Below, one piece after another: positions 50,112 through 58,228 of a stretch of 64,000 nt of DNA. The DNA is from Flavobacterium gelidilacus DSM 15343 (GTDB lineage: Bacteria > Bacteroidota > Bacteroidia > Flavobacteriales > Flavobacteriaceae). A program made the translations under genes and the position numbers. Below the pieces are notes generated by a model. The model was not told where the DNA came from and searched no databases. It worked only from the letters and a program-made list of their open reading frames with translations. Position 1 is the first letter of the stretch; each line of letters begins with the position of its first letter. The stretch is from the NCBI RefSeq assembly GCF_000422685.1, contig NZ_AUGN01000009.1:124001-188000 (forward strand), written 5' to 3'.

Positions 50112-52562
50112 ATGCATCAATCAAGATTCAAGTTTGTCCTATTATTTTTATTCTCTTTCTTAGTTGTAAACGCTCAACAACCCAAGAAACCTTCAACTGG
50201 AGAAATATTTGAACAAGTCAAAAAACTAAACTTTTTAGGTTCAGTTTTATATTTAGCAGCTCATCCAGATGATGAAAACACACGACTAATTTCTTATTTT
50301 TCAAATCATTATCACGCACAAACTGCCTATTTATCATTAACTCGAGGTGATGGTGGACAAAATCTAATTGGACCTCAACTAAGAGAACAACTTGGAGCAA
50401 TTAGAACACAAGAACTTTTAGCAGCACGAAGAATCGATGGTGGACAACAATTTTTTTCTCGTGCCAATGATTTTGGATATTCCAAAGTACCTTCAGAAAC
50501 GTTTACTATTTGGAACAAACAAGAAGTTTTAGATGATGTAATTCAAACTATTGAAACCTTCCAACCTGATATCATCATCAATCGTTTTGATCATCGTTCT
50601 CCTGGAACAACTCACGGTCATCATACAGCAAGTGCAATGTTGAGTTTAGAAGCTTATGACTTAATTAAAAACAAACCAAAACGTGTCTTTTTTAATACTT
50701 CTTACTGGTTTTATGGTGGCCAAGAAGAGTTTGACAAAGCTGATAAAAGTAATTTAGTTGCCATCAATGCTAATGTATTCTTCCCGATTTTAGGAAAAAG
50801 TAATTTTGAAATTGCTGCTTTAAGTCGAAGTCAACACCGTTGTCAAGGATTTGGCTCTACAGGATCTCGTGGTGATGAAATTGAATATTTAGAACTTTTA
50901 AAAGGGACAAAACCTGCTTCAGATAATATTTTTGAGGGAATTGATACTTCTTGGAATCGTTTAAAAGGTGGTGTAGCTATTGGCAAAATTTTAAATCCAA
51001 TTGAAGAAAACTTTAATTTCAAAAATCCAGAAAAGCATATTCCACAATTAGTTGAAGCTTATAAATTACTACAAAAATCAGAAGATTCACATTGGAAAAA
51101 AATAAAATTAAATGAACTTTCAAATCTAATTCAAGCCTGTTCTGGTTTATATTTAGAAGCTATTAGTTCTACTGAAAAAGTAACAAAATCTGATACTTAT
51201 TCTTTAAATATTGAAGCTATAAATCGTAGTGATGCAAATATGATTCTAAATGCTGTTGCTTATGGAAATAAAACGGCTTCAGAAAAAAATATAACTTTAA
51301 AAAACAATTCAAAAATTAGTTTAAAGTTAGATAGTAATTCTATTCCAGTTGATTTTGATTATTCTAATTTATTTTGGCTGAAAGAAACACCAACGGTTGG
51401 AATGTATAAAGTTTCCAATAAAGCCATTCGAATTTTACCTGAAGAAACATTACAATTTCCTATAACTTTTTCTGTAAATATTGAAGGAACAACTATTGAA
51501 TTCGTTAAAAATGTTGTCTACAAGAAAAATGATCCTGAATTTGGAGAAACTTACATTCCTTTCACTGTTTTACCAGAAGTTACAACTTCTATTGTAAACA
51601 AAGTATCAATTTTTAACGACAATCAACCTAAAGAAATTCAGGTTAAAATTATTTCGCAAACCGAAAACACAAAAGGAACTTTATCTTTAAACATTGACAA
51701 AACTTGGAAAATTGAACCAACATCAATTGCTTTTGAAATTCCTCAAAAAAATGACGAAAGAACTGTAACTTTTAAAGTTTTTCCTCCAAAAAATGAAGCA
51801 ACTTCAACCTTAGAAGCAATTGTTTCAATGAATGGAAAAAAATTCAATCAAGAACTTATCGAGATTAATTATCCTCATATTCCCAAACAAACAATTTTAC
51901 AACCTTCAACATCTAAATTAGTTAAATTAGATATTCAAACTAAAGGAAAAAACATTGGTTACATCAAAGGTGCTGGTGATGAAGTGGGTTCAAATTTAGA
52001 AAATTTAGGGTTTAATGTTACAATGATAAATCCAACCGAAATTTCACTTGAAAAACTTAAAAATTATGATGCTATTCTTGTTGGAATTCGTGCTTTCAAT
52101 GTTGTAGAAGAATTGGCTTTCAAAAATAAAATTTTATTTGAATATGTAAATAATGGTGGAAATCTAATCGTTCAATACAATACAAATAGAGGGTTAGTCA
52201 CCAATGATATTGCTCCATATAATTTAAAAATATCAAGAGATAGAGTCACAAATGAAAACGCAAAAGTGACATTTTTAGCTCCAAATCATGCTGTTTTAAA
52301 TACACCCAATAAAATTACATCTAAAGATTTTGAAGGTTGGGTACAAGAACAAGGTTTATATTACCCTGATGAATATGCAAGTGAATTCACCCCAATTTTA
52401 CAAGCAAATGATGAAGGTGAAACACCAACAAAAGGAGCTTTATTAATAGCAAAATTCGGAAAAGGAAATTACATCTACACAGGTTTAAGTTTCTTTAGAG
52501 AATTACCAGAAGGTGTTAGTGGTGCTTATAGATTGTTGGCTAACATGATTGGTTTAGAATAG
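50112..52562 (+). CDS. Exported PIG-L-family deacetylase with C-terminal domain
   Basis: The 816-residue protein begins with a signal peptide (LLFLFSFLVVNAQ). The deacetylase domain shows the zinc motif AAHPDDE (His51-Asp54, residues 49-55), and a second pair in THGHHTA. After residue about 380 come Ig-like strands and a C-terminal class-I-glutaminase/ThuA-like segment (LVGIRAFNVVEELA, NLIVQYNTNRGL). PIG-L enzymes remove acetyl groups from GlcNAc-type sugars, so it may process glycans outside the cytoplasm. A TATTTTTG element precedes it at 50078-50085. Confidence 0.85.
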   Translation: MHQSRFKFVLLFLFSFLVVNAQQPKKPSTGEIFEQVKKLNFLGSVLYLAAHPDDENTRLISYFSNHYHAQTAYLSLTRGDGGQNLIGPQLREQLGAIRTQELLAARRIDGGQQFFSRANDFGYSKVPSETFTIWNKQEVLDDVIQTIETFQPDIIINRFDHRSPGTTHGHHTASAMLSLEAYDLIKNKPKRVFFNTSYWFYGGQEEFDKADKSNLVAINANVFFPILGKSNFEIAALSRSQHRCQGFGSTGSRGDEIEYLELLKGTKPASDNIFEGIDTSWNRLKGGVAIGKILNPIEENFNFKNPEKHIPQLVEAYKLLQKSEDSHWKKIKLNELSNLIQACSGLYLEAISSTEKVTKSDTYSLNIEAINRSDANMILNAVAYGNKTASEKNITLKNNSKISLKLDSNSIPVDFDYSNLFWLKETPTVGMYKVSNKAIRILPEETLQFPITFSVNIEGTTIEFVKNVVYKKNDPEFGETYIPFTVLPEVTTSIVNKVSIFNDNQPKEIQVKIISQTENTKGTLSLNIDKTWKIEPTSIAFEIPQKNDERTVTFKVFPPKNEATSTLEAIVSMNGKKFNQELIEINYPHIPKQTILQPSTSKLVKLDIQTKGKNIGYIKGAGDEVGSNLENLGFNVTMINPTEISLEKLKNYDAILVGIRAFNVVEELAFKNKILFEYVNNGGNLIVQYNTNRGLVTNDIAPYNLKISRDRVTNENAKVTFLAPNHAVLNTPNKITSKDFEGWVQEQGLYYPDEYASEFTPILQANDEGETPTKGALLIAKFGKGNYIYTGLSFFRELPEGVSGAYRLLANMIGLE

Positions 52563-52608
52563 TATTCAGTTATCAGAATATAGATTTAAGAAATTAAAAT
52601 CATTCATT

Positions 52609-52632
52609 GCCGTTCGGCTTTAGCCAACGGGA
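52609..52632. repeat. CCGTT/AACGG hairpin element after the PIG-L gene
   Basis: CCGTT(C)GGC and GCCAACGG form a hairpin with a TTTA loop and one bulged C. It stands in a repeat-rich gap and lacks the T tail of a terminator. Confidence 0.5.
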
Positions 52633-52664
52633 AATTAAAAAAAAAAATAATTTCAGATTCGAAA

Positions 52665-52709
52665 GATTCTGAAATACTGAAATAAATTCAGCATAAACAA
52701 GTTCAGAAT
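52665..52709 (+). repeat. TTCAG dispersed repeat, copy upstream of the symporter pair
   Basis: The 45-base core starts GATTCTGAAATACTGAAATA and ends AGTTCAGAAT. It is the best reference copy, since both the 5491-5535 copy and the 33408-33452 copy align to it. It is preceded by the hairpin CAGATTC-GAAA-GATTCTG. Confidence 0.8.
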
Positions 52710-52713
52710 AAAT

Positions 52714-52818
52714 ATGAAAAAAGAAAAAAACAAATGGAAAATGAGTTACAGCATCGTTTTGGTGCTGAATGCTCTTTACATATTAGTATTTTATTTATTA
52801 ATGGAAATGTTCACTTAA
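52714..52818 (+). CDS. 34-residue membrane miniprotein next to the symporter
   Basis: This frame reads MKKEKNKWKMSYSIVLVLNA and ends LYILVFYLLMEMFT. A basic N-terminus is followed by one hydrophobic helix, the layout of a small single-pass membrane subunit. Its stop (52816-52818) is one base before the ATG of the sodium:solute symporter at 52820, so coupling of the two is likely. Small partner subunits of this kind are known for other symporters. Its reality rests on the fit of charge pattern and spacing only. Confidence 0.7.
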   Translation: MKKEKNKWKMSYSIVLVLNALYILVFYLLMEMFT

Positions 52819-52819
52819 T

Positions 52820-54514
52820 ATGGCAAATTTAGATTGGATTGTCTTATCGGTTACCTTACTTTTTATTGTTATTTATGGAGCCATAAAAACAAAAGGAAGT
52901 GCTAATGTTAAAGACTATATTTTAGGAAACAACGAAACACCTTGGTTTACCGTTGGAATATCAGTTATGGCAACTCAAGCGAGTGCTATTACCTTTCTTT
53001 CTACACCCGGGCAAGCCTATCATGATGGAATGGGGTTTGTACAATTCTATTTTGGTTTACCTTTGGCTATGGTTGTAATTGCTTATACTTTTATACCAAT
53101 ATATCATAAATTAAAAGTTTACACAGCTTATGAATATTTAGAACAACGTTTTGATGTAAACACAAGGACTTTAGCCGCAATTTTATTCTTAATTCAAAGA
53201 GGTTTAGGAACTGGAATTACGATTTATGCTCCGGCTATTATTCTTTCGGCTTTATTGGGTTGGAATTTGTTTATGCTAAATATTATAATCGGTATTTTGG
53301 TTATTATTTACACAGTAACGGGTGGAACTAAAGCCGTAAATGTTACACAAAAACAACAAATGTTTGTGATTTTTTGTGGAATGGTTATAACGTTTGTAAT
53401 TATTCTAAATCAATTACCTGAACAATTAGATTTTGGAAATGTTTTAAAAATTGCAGGTGCTAACGGTAAAATGGATATTCTTGATTTCTCCTATAATCCA
53501 GAAACACGTTACACGTTTTGGAGTGGAATCACTGGTGGATTTTTCTTGATGCTTTCTTATTTTGGAACAGATCAATCACAAGTGGGTCGTTATCTTTCTG
53601 GAAAATCTGTAAAGGAAAGCCAAATGGGATTAATCATGAACGGAATTCTTAAAGTTCCAATGCAGTTTTTCATCCTTTTGACTGGAGTTTTGGTTTTTGT
53701 TTTTTACCAATTTAATAGTGCTCCATTGCATTTTAATCCAACCAATGTTACCAATATTGAAAATTCTAAATACAAAGAAGATTACAAAAAACTTGAAGAT
53801 AAATTAGAAGTTATAAATGAAGAAAAGAATGTAATCAATCATATTTATATTGAGCAATTAAATCTTGAGTATGATAACAAAGCCTTGAAAAAAAACATGC
53901 AAAAGTTAACCATTCAAGAAAAAGAATTGCGAGAAGAGGCTAAAGAATTAATTGCTAAATCAGATTCAAAAGCCGAAACAAATGACAAAGATTATGTCTT
54001 TTTATATTTCATATTACATCATTTGCCAAAAGGAATTTTAGGTCTGTTATTAGCCGTTATATTTAGTGCAGCAATGTCATCAAGTGCTTCTGGTTTAAAT
54101 TCTTTAGCTGCAACGTCAACTATTGATATTTATAAAAGAAATAAAGAAGGTAAATCAGACAAACATTATGTTTATGCTACACAATATTTTACTTTATTTT
54201 GGGGATTAGTCGCTATCGGATTTGCTTGTATAAGTTCGCTATTTGAAAATTTAATTCAATTAGTAAACATCATTGGTTCAATATTCTACGGTACTGTATT
54301 AGGTATTTTTCTTGTCGGATTTTATATTAACTATGTAAAAGGAAAATCAATATTCATTGCAGCTTGTATTAGTCAATTGACCATATTTTACATTTTCTAT
54401 ATTGATGTAGTTAGTTTCCTTTGGTTGAATTTTATTGGAGCAATGTTGACAATTATTTTATCATTAAGTATTCAGCGATTTTTAAATAGTAAAGATTCTT
54501 TAACTGAAGCATAG
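52820..54514 (+). CDS. Sodium:solute symporter (SSS family)
   Basis: The 564-residue protein starts ANLDWIVLSVTLLFIVIYG and has 13 or so membrane segments, with the SSS motifs FLSTPGQAYHDGMGF and GGFFLMLSYFGTDQSQVGRYLSG. An unusual charged insert (about 310-390, KYKEDYKKLEDKLEVINEEK and on, coiled-coil-like) sits between two membrane segments. The substrate is unknown. A one-base gap links it to the 34-residue miniprotein. Confidence 0.88.
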   Translation: MANLDWIVLSVTLLFIVIYGAIKTKGSANVKDYILGNNETPWFTVGISVMATQASAITFLSTPGQAYHDGMGFVQFYFGLPLAMVVIAYTFIPIYHKLKVYTAYEYLEQRFDVNTRTLAAILFLIQRGLGTGITIYAPAIILSALLGWNLFMLNIIIGILVIIYTVTGGTKAVNVTQKQQMFVIFCGMVITFVIILNQLPEQLDFGNVLKIAGANGKMDILDFSYNPETRYTFWSGITGGFFLMLSYFGTDQSQVGRYLSGKSVKESQMGLIMNGILKVPMQFFILLTGVLVFVFYQFNSAPLHFNPTNVTNIENSKYKEDYKKLEDKLEVINEEKNVINHIYIEQLNLEYDNKALKKNMQKLTIQEKELREEAKELIAKSDSKAETNDKDYVFLYFILHHLPKGILGLLLAVIFSAAMSSSASGLNSLAATSTIDIYKRNKEGKSDKHYVYATQYFTLFWGLVAIGFACISSLFENLIQLVNIIGSIFYGTVLGIFLVGFYINYVKGKSIFIAACISQLTIFYIFYIDVVSFLWLNFIGAMLTIILSLSIQRFLNSKDSLTEA

Positions 54515-54548
54515 AGCTAAAAGATTAATAACTCAAATAATATTACAT

Positions 54549-54580
54549 AAAAAAGCCTTTCGATTAGGAAAGGCTTTTTC
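54549..54580. terminator. Terminator between the symporter and DUF2911 gene
   Basis: AAAAAAGCCTTTC pairs with GAAAGGCTTTTT around a short loop; the A and T runs allow use in both directions. Confidence 0.8.
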
Positions 54581-54600
54581 TATTACTTAAAAGTAGGTTC

Positions 54601-55455
54601 TTATTTTTTTGACCATTCAGCAATTGAATCGTTATTCATTTTTTCATAGTCTTTATTTCCTGCTTTAATTGCAGCAGCTAAAGATAACTTTGCAGTTTCA
54701 ATAGCTCCTTTTTTATCATTTAATTTTGCTTGAATCAAAGATTTTTGACGTAAATACCAAAAAGGAACATCTTTACCTTTTTCAGTTAAATCAATCGCTT
54801 GATTTACCCAACTTAAAGCTTTATTCATATCTCCATTAGAGTTATAAAAATATTGACCTGCTGAAAAATAATCACCAGCTTTTGGTCCAGCTAAAGTTTT
54901 TTCAATACTAGAAATTGCTACTTCTTTTGTAGGAACTTCAATTTTTATTGGAACAATAGTTTTTTCCCATTGTATACTCAAAACAGCGTTGTCATTTGTA
55001 ATATTATCAAATGCAATAGTAAATGTTTCAATTTGTCTGTTAGTAGATTCTGGCTTAACTGAAACTTTAACAGCAACATCTGCATCATTCCATTTTTCTG
55101 GTAAACCCCAATTATCAGTAGTTTTATAGAAAATCACATCCCAACTATCAGCTTTTGGAGTTGTGTATAAAGAATAAGTACCTTTTGCTAAATCTTTTCC
55201 TTCAATTTTTACATTTTCAGAAAATGTAACCAATGTATTTGCGTTTGCACCTGTTCTCCAATTTGAACCATAAGGAACTAATTCTCCAAAAACAGTTCTT
55301 CCTTTAGCACTTGGACGTGAATAATTAACTTCAACCGAAGTTAAACCAACCACTTGTTCCACTTTAGAACTTGGACTTGCCTGTGGCGTTTTTACTTGAG
55401 CAGTAATCGCTAAACTAGAGAGTGCAAAAAATGCTACTAAAAATAATTTTTTCAT
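54601..55455 (-). CDS. DUF2911 secreted protein
   Basis: The 284-residue protein has a signal peptide (FLVAFFALSSLAITAQ). The DUF2911 domain spans about 25-175: VEQVVGLTSVEVNYSRPSAKGR, VPYGSNWRTGANANTLVTFS, LAKGTYSLYTTP. The C-terminal part (about 190-280) is helical with TPR-like character (YFYNSNGDMNKALSWVNQAID). The domain is common in Bacteroidetes; its role is unknown. Confidence 0.85.
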   Translation of the reverse strand: MKKLFLVAFFALSSLAITAQVKTPQASPSSKVEQVVGLTSVEVNYSRPSAKGRTVFGELVPYGSNWRTGANANTLVTFSENVKIEGKDLAKGTYSLYTTPKADSWDVIFYKTTDNWGLPEKWNDADVAVKVSVKPESTNRQIETFTIAFDNITNDNAVLSIQWEKTIVPIKIEVPTKEVAISSIEKTLAGPKAGDYFSAGQYFYNSNGDMNKALSWVNQAIDLTEKGKDVPFWYLRQKSLIQAKLNDKKGAIETAKLSLAAAIKAGNKDYEKMNNDSIAEWSKK

Positions 55456-55588
55456 ATGTTGTTTTTTTTATGCTACGAATTTAAGAAATATTCATCAAAC
55501 TAATGTTAAAGCTATCTAAAATTTAAAATATTTTGTTTGATATTTTTCATAATTAGTTAAACAATAGCTATCTTTACAAAAAATAATA

Positions 55589-56053
55589 ATGAAAATATAT
55601 ACTGTACATACCAAGCAAAATATACCTATATCTTTAGACGAAGCTTGGGAATTTTTATCAAACCCTAGAAATTTAAAAACTATAACTCCTGAATATATGG
55701 GATTCGAAATTATTTCTGGAGCAGACAGACCAATGTATCCAGGACAATTAATTCAATATATCGTTACTCCTGTTTTAGGAATTAAAACCAAATGGGTTAC
55801 AGAAATCACTCATGTAGTAAATAAAAAATTCTTTGTAGATGAACAACGTTTTGGACCTTATGCTCTTTGGCATCACAAACATTTTATAAAAGAAATTAAT
55901 GGTGGCGTTGAAATGGAAGATATTGTAGACTACAAAGTTCCAATGGGAATATTAGGTCAAATGGTGCAACCCTTTATTGTACAACCCAAATTAAATGAAA
56001 TCTTCGAATACAGAAGAAAGAAGTTAATTGAAATGTTTGGAGAATTTAAATAA
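55589..56053 (+). CDS. SRPBCC-family ligand-binding protein
   Basis: The 154-residue protein is a single START-like domain: IPISLDEAWEFLSNPRNLKTITPEYMGF at the start, GQLIQYIVTPVLGIKTKWVTEI in the middle and the final helix VQPKLNEIFEYRRKKLIEMFG. This is the cell-division-inhibitor-like/CoxG-like SRPBCC branch. It is followed by an SDR and two photolyase genes, a set often found together in Bacteroidetes, which suggests a light- or UV-response link. Confidence 0.82.
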   Translation: MKIYTVHTKQNIPISLDEAWEFLSNPRNLKTITPEYMGFEIISGADRPMYPGQLIQYIVTPVLGIKTKWVTEITHVVNKKFFVDEQRFGPYALWHHKHFIKEINGGVEMEDIVDYKVPMGILGQMVQPFIVQPKLNEIFEYRRKKLIEMFGEFK

Positions 56054-56067
56054 CAAATAACAAATTG

Positions 56068-56148
56068 GCATCGAAAGATGCTGTAACAAAGTTCACTTAA
56101 CTCATTCAAAAAAGTAAAATTTAGTGAAGTAAATTAATTCAGCAGAAA
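56068..56148 (+). repeat. Repeat patch with GNRA-loop hairpin before the SDR gene
   Basis: GCATC-GAAA-GATGC (56069-56082) is a small hairpin like that before trpD; the gap ends with AATTCAGCAGAAA right before the ATG. It otherwise contains nothing coding. Confidence 0.45.
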
Positions 56149-56847
56149 ATGAAAAATATATTATTAATAGGAGGTTCTTACGGAATTGGATTAGCAATAG
56201 CTAAAGAAATTCAAAACAATAACAACGTATTTGTCGCTTCTAGAACAAATGAAAATTTATCAAATTTAAATGTGACTCACATTCCGTTTGATGTTTCTTC
56301 AGACACTTTAGACAAATCTCTATTGCCAGAAGTTATTGATGGATTAGTCTATTTACCAGGGAGCATTAATTTAAGACCTTTTAAAGGGTTAAAAATAGAA
56401 GCCTTTGAAAATGATTTACAAATCAATTTTATTGGATTAGTTAAGGTTATTCAAGCCATTTTACCTAATTTAACAGCTTCAAAACAATCAAGTATTGTCC
56501 TATTTAGTAGCGTGGCTGCAAGTATGGGAATGCCTTTTCACACAAGTGTTGCTGCTTCAAAAGGTGCAATTGAAGGTTTTGCAAAAGCACTAGCTGCTGA
56601 ATATGCTCCAAAAATCAGAGTCAATGTTATTGCTCCTTCCCTAACAGATACACCTCTTGCTGATAAATTCTTAAATAACGATGTCAAAAAAGAAAAATCT
56701 TCTCAAAGACATCCTTTAAAACGATTTGGTCAACCTGAAGATATTGCTCAAATGGCAACTTTCTTATTGAGTGAAAATAGTAGTTGGATGAGTGGACAAA
56801 TTCTTCATGTTGATGGCGGAATGTCAACTTTATTGGTTAATGGATAA
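56149..56847 (+). CDS. SDR-fold protein lacking the catalytic Tyr
   Basis: The 232-residue protein has the NAD(P) loop LIGGSYGIGLAIA (residues 6-18) and the SDR fold with Ser121 (VLFSSVAAS). Where active SDRs have YxxxK, this has VAASK (Val134, Lys138; context FHTSVAASKGAIEG), so the catalytic Tyr is missing. The rest of the fold, including VIAPSLTDTPLA and the C-terminal GQILHVDGG, is intact. It may be a binding or regulatory SDR. It is in the photolyase cluster. Confidence 0.85.
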   Translation: MKNILLIGGSYGIGLAIAKEIQNNNNVFVASRTNENLSNLNVTHIPFDVSSDTLDKSLLPEVIDGLVYLPGSINLRPFKGLKIEAFENDLQINFIGLVKVIQAILPNLTASKQSSIVLFSSVAASMGMPFHTSVAASKGAIEGFAKALAAEYAPKIRVNVIAPSLTDTPLADKFLNNDVKKEKSSQRHPLKRFGQPEDIAQMATFLLSENSSWMSGQILHVDGGMSTLLVNG

Positions 56848-56916
56848 ACTTTTTTTTAAGTTAAAAGGTTTTGTGAAAATTGGACTTTGCTTTTTGTAAT
56901 TTATATTATTGTTGCT

Positions 56917-58203
56917 ATGAATATATTTTGGTTTAGAAGAGATTTACGTTTAGAAGACAATGTTGGATTATTTCATGCTTTGAATGATGAAAATAAAACT
57001 CTTCCTATCTTTATTTTTGATGAAAAAATTTTATCTGAATTACCTAAAGATGATGCTCGTGTGACTTTTATACATGAATTATTATCCAAAATTCAAACCA
57101 AACTTCAAGAAAACGGAAAGTCACTAGCTATATTTCACGGAGAACCCAAGGCAATTTTTGAAAAATTAATCAAAGAAAATAAGATCAAAACAGTTTATAC
57201 CAATCACGACTATGAGCCATATGCCAGAAAACGCGATAAGGAAATGAATCAATTATTCAAAGAAAATGACATTCAATTCAAAACTAGTAAAGACCAAGTA
57301 ATTTTTGAAAAAAGTGAAGTTGTAAAAGACGATGGAACTCCTTATGTAGTTTATACACCTTTTTCAAAAAAATGGAAAGAAGCTTTTTCTAAAATTAAAT
57401 TAAATCACTACAATTCTGATGAAAAACTTGAAAAAATTACAGACCACTCTTATCCCTTTTTAAGTCTAAAAGATATTGGTTTTGAAGTTTCTTCCATAAA
57501 ATTCACACCTTTTGACATTAGTGATAAAGTGATTTCAAACTATGAAGAAACCCGAAATTTCCCCTCTTTAAATGGAACATCAATGTTGGGTACATACTTA
57601 AGATTTGGAGCTATTTCTATTCGAAAAATGGTGAATCATGCAGCTAGTTTTCAAAATGAAACTTTCTTAAAAGAATTAATTTGGAGAGAATTTTTTATGC
57701 AAATTTTATGGCATTTTCCATACACAGTAAATTCAAGTTTTAGACCAAAATACGATGCTATTCAGTGGAAAAACAATGAAGAATTATTTCAAAAATGGTG
57801 TAACGGAAAAACAGGTTATCCTATTGTAGATGCAGGAATGCGTGAACTAAACAAAACAGGTCACATGCACAATCGAGTTCGAATGGTTGTGGCAAGTTTT
57901 TTATGCAAACATTTATTAATTGATTGGAAATGGGGCGAAACCTATTTTGCTCAAAAATTGTTAGATTATGAACAATCCAGCAATGTTGGAAATTGGCAAT
58001 GGGCAGCTGGTTCAGGTGTTGATGCAGCTCCATATTTCAGGATTTTTAACCCAACAGAACAAATTAAGAAATTTGACAAAGACTTAAAATACATCAAAAA
58101 ATGGGTTCCTGAATTAGAAACTCAGCATTACCCAAAACCAATAGTCGATCACAAAGAAGCTAGAGAGCTTTGTTTAAAGACTTATAAAGAAGCTGTAGGA
58201 TAA
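56917..58203 (+). CDS. phr: Deoxyribodipyrimidine photolyase
   Basis: Light-driven repair of UV-made cyclobutane dimers using FAD. The ATG at 56917 (MNIFWFRRDLRLEDN) is the standard start; 428 residues follow. Motifs are WFRRDLRLEDN (antenna domain), GTSMLGTYLRFG-like GTYLRFGAISIRK, ELIWREFFMQIL, NRVRMVVASFLCKHLLIDWKWGE and the FAD-pocket segment DYEQSSNVGNWQWAAGSG with Asn and both Trp residues. This is a class I CPD type. The second photolyase paralogue is 25 bases downstream. Confidence 0.93.
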   Translation: MNIFWFRRDLRLEDNVGLFHALNDENKTLPIFIFDEKILSELPKDDARVTFIHELLSKIQTKLQENGKSLAIFHGEPKAIFEKLIKENKIKTVYTNHDYEPYARKRDKEMNQLFKENDIQFKTSKDQVIFEKSEVVKDDGTPYVVYTPFSKKWKEAFSKIKLNHYNSDEKLEKITDHSYPFLSLKDIGFEVSSIKFTPFDISDKVISNYEETRNFPSLNGTSMLGTYLRFGAISIRKMVNHAASFQNETFLKELIWREFFMQILWHFPYTVNSSFRPKYDAIQWKNNEELFQKWCNGKTGYPIVDAGMRELNKTGHMHNRVRMVVASFLCKHLLIDWKWGETYFAQKLLDYEQSSNVGNWQWAAGSGVDAAPYFRIFNPTEQIKKFDKDLKYIKKWVPELETQHYPKPIVDHKEARELCLKTYKEAVG

Positions 58204-58228
58204 GTAAAAAATTGAAAAAAGAAAAAAA

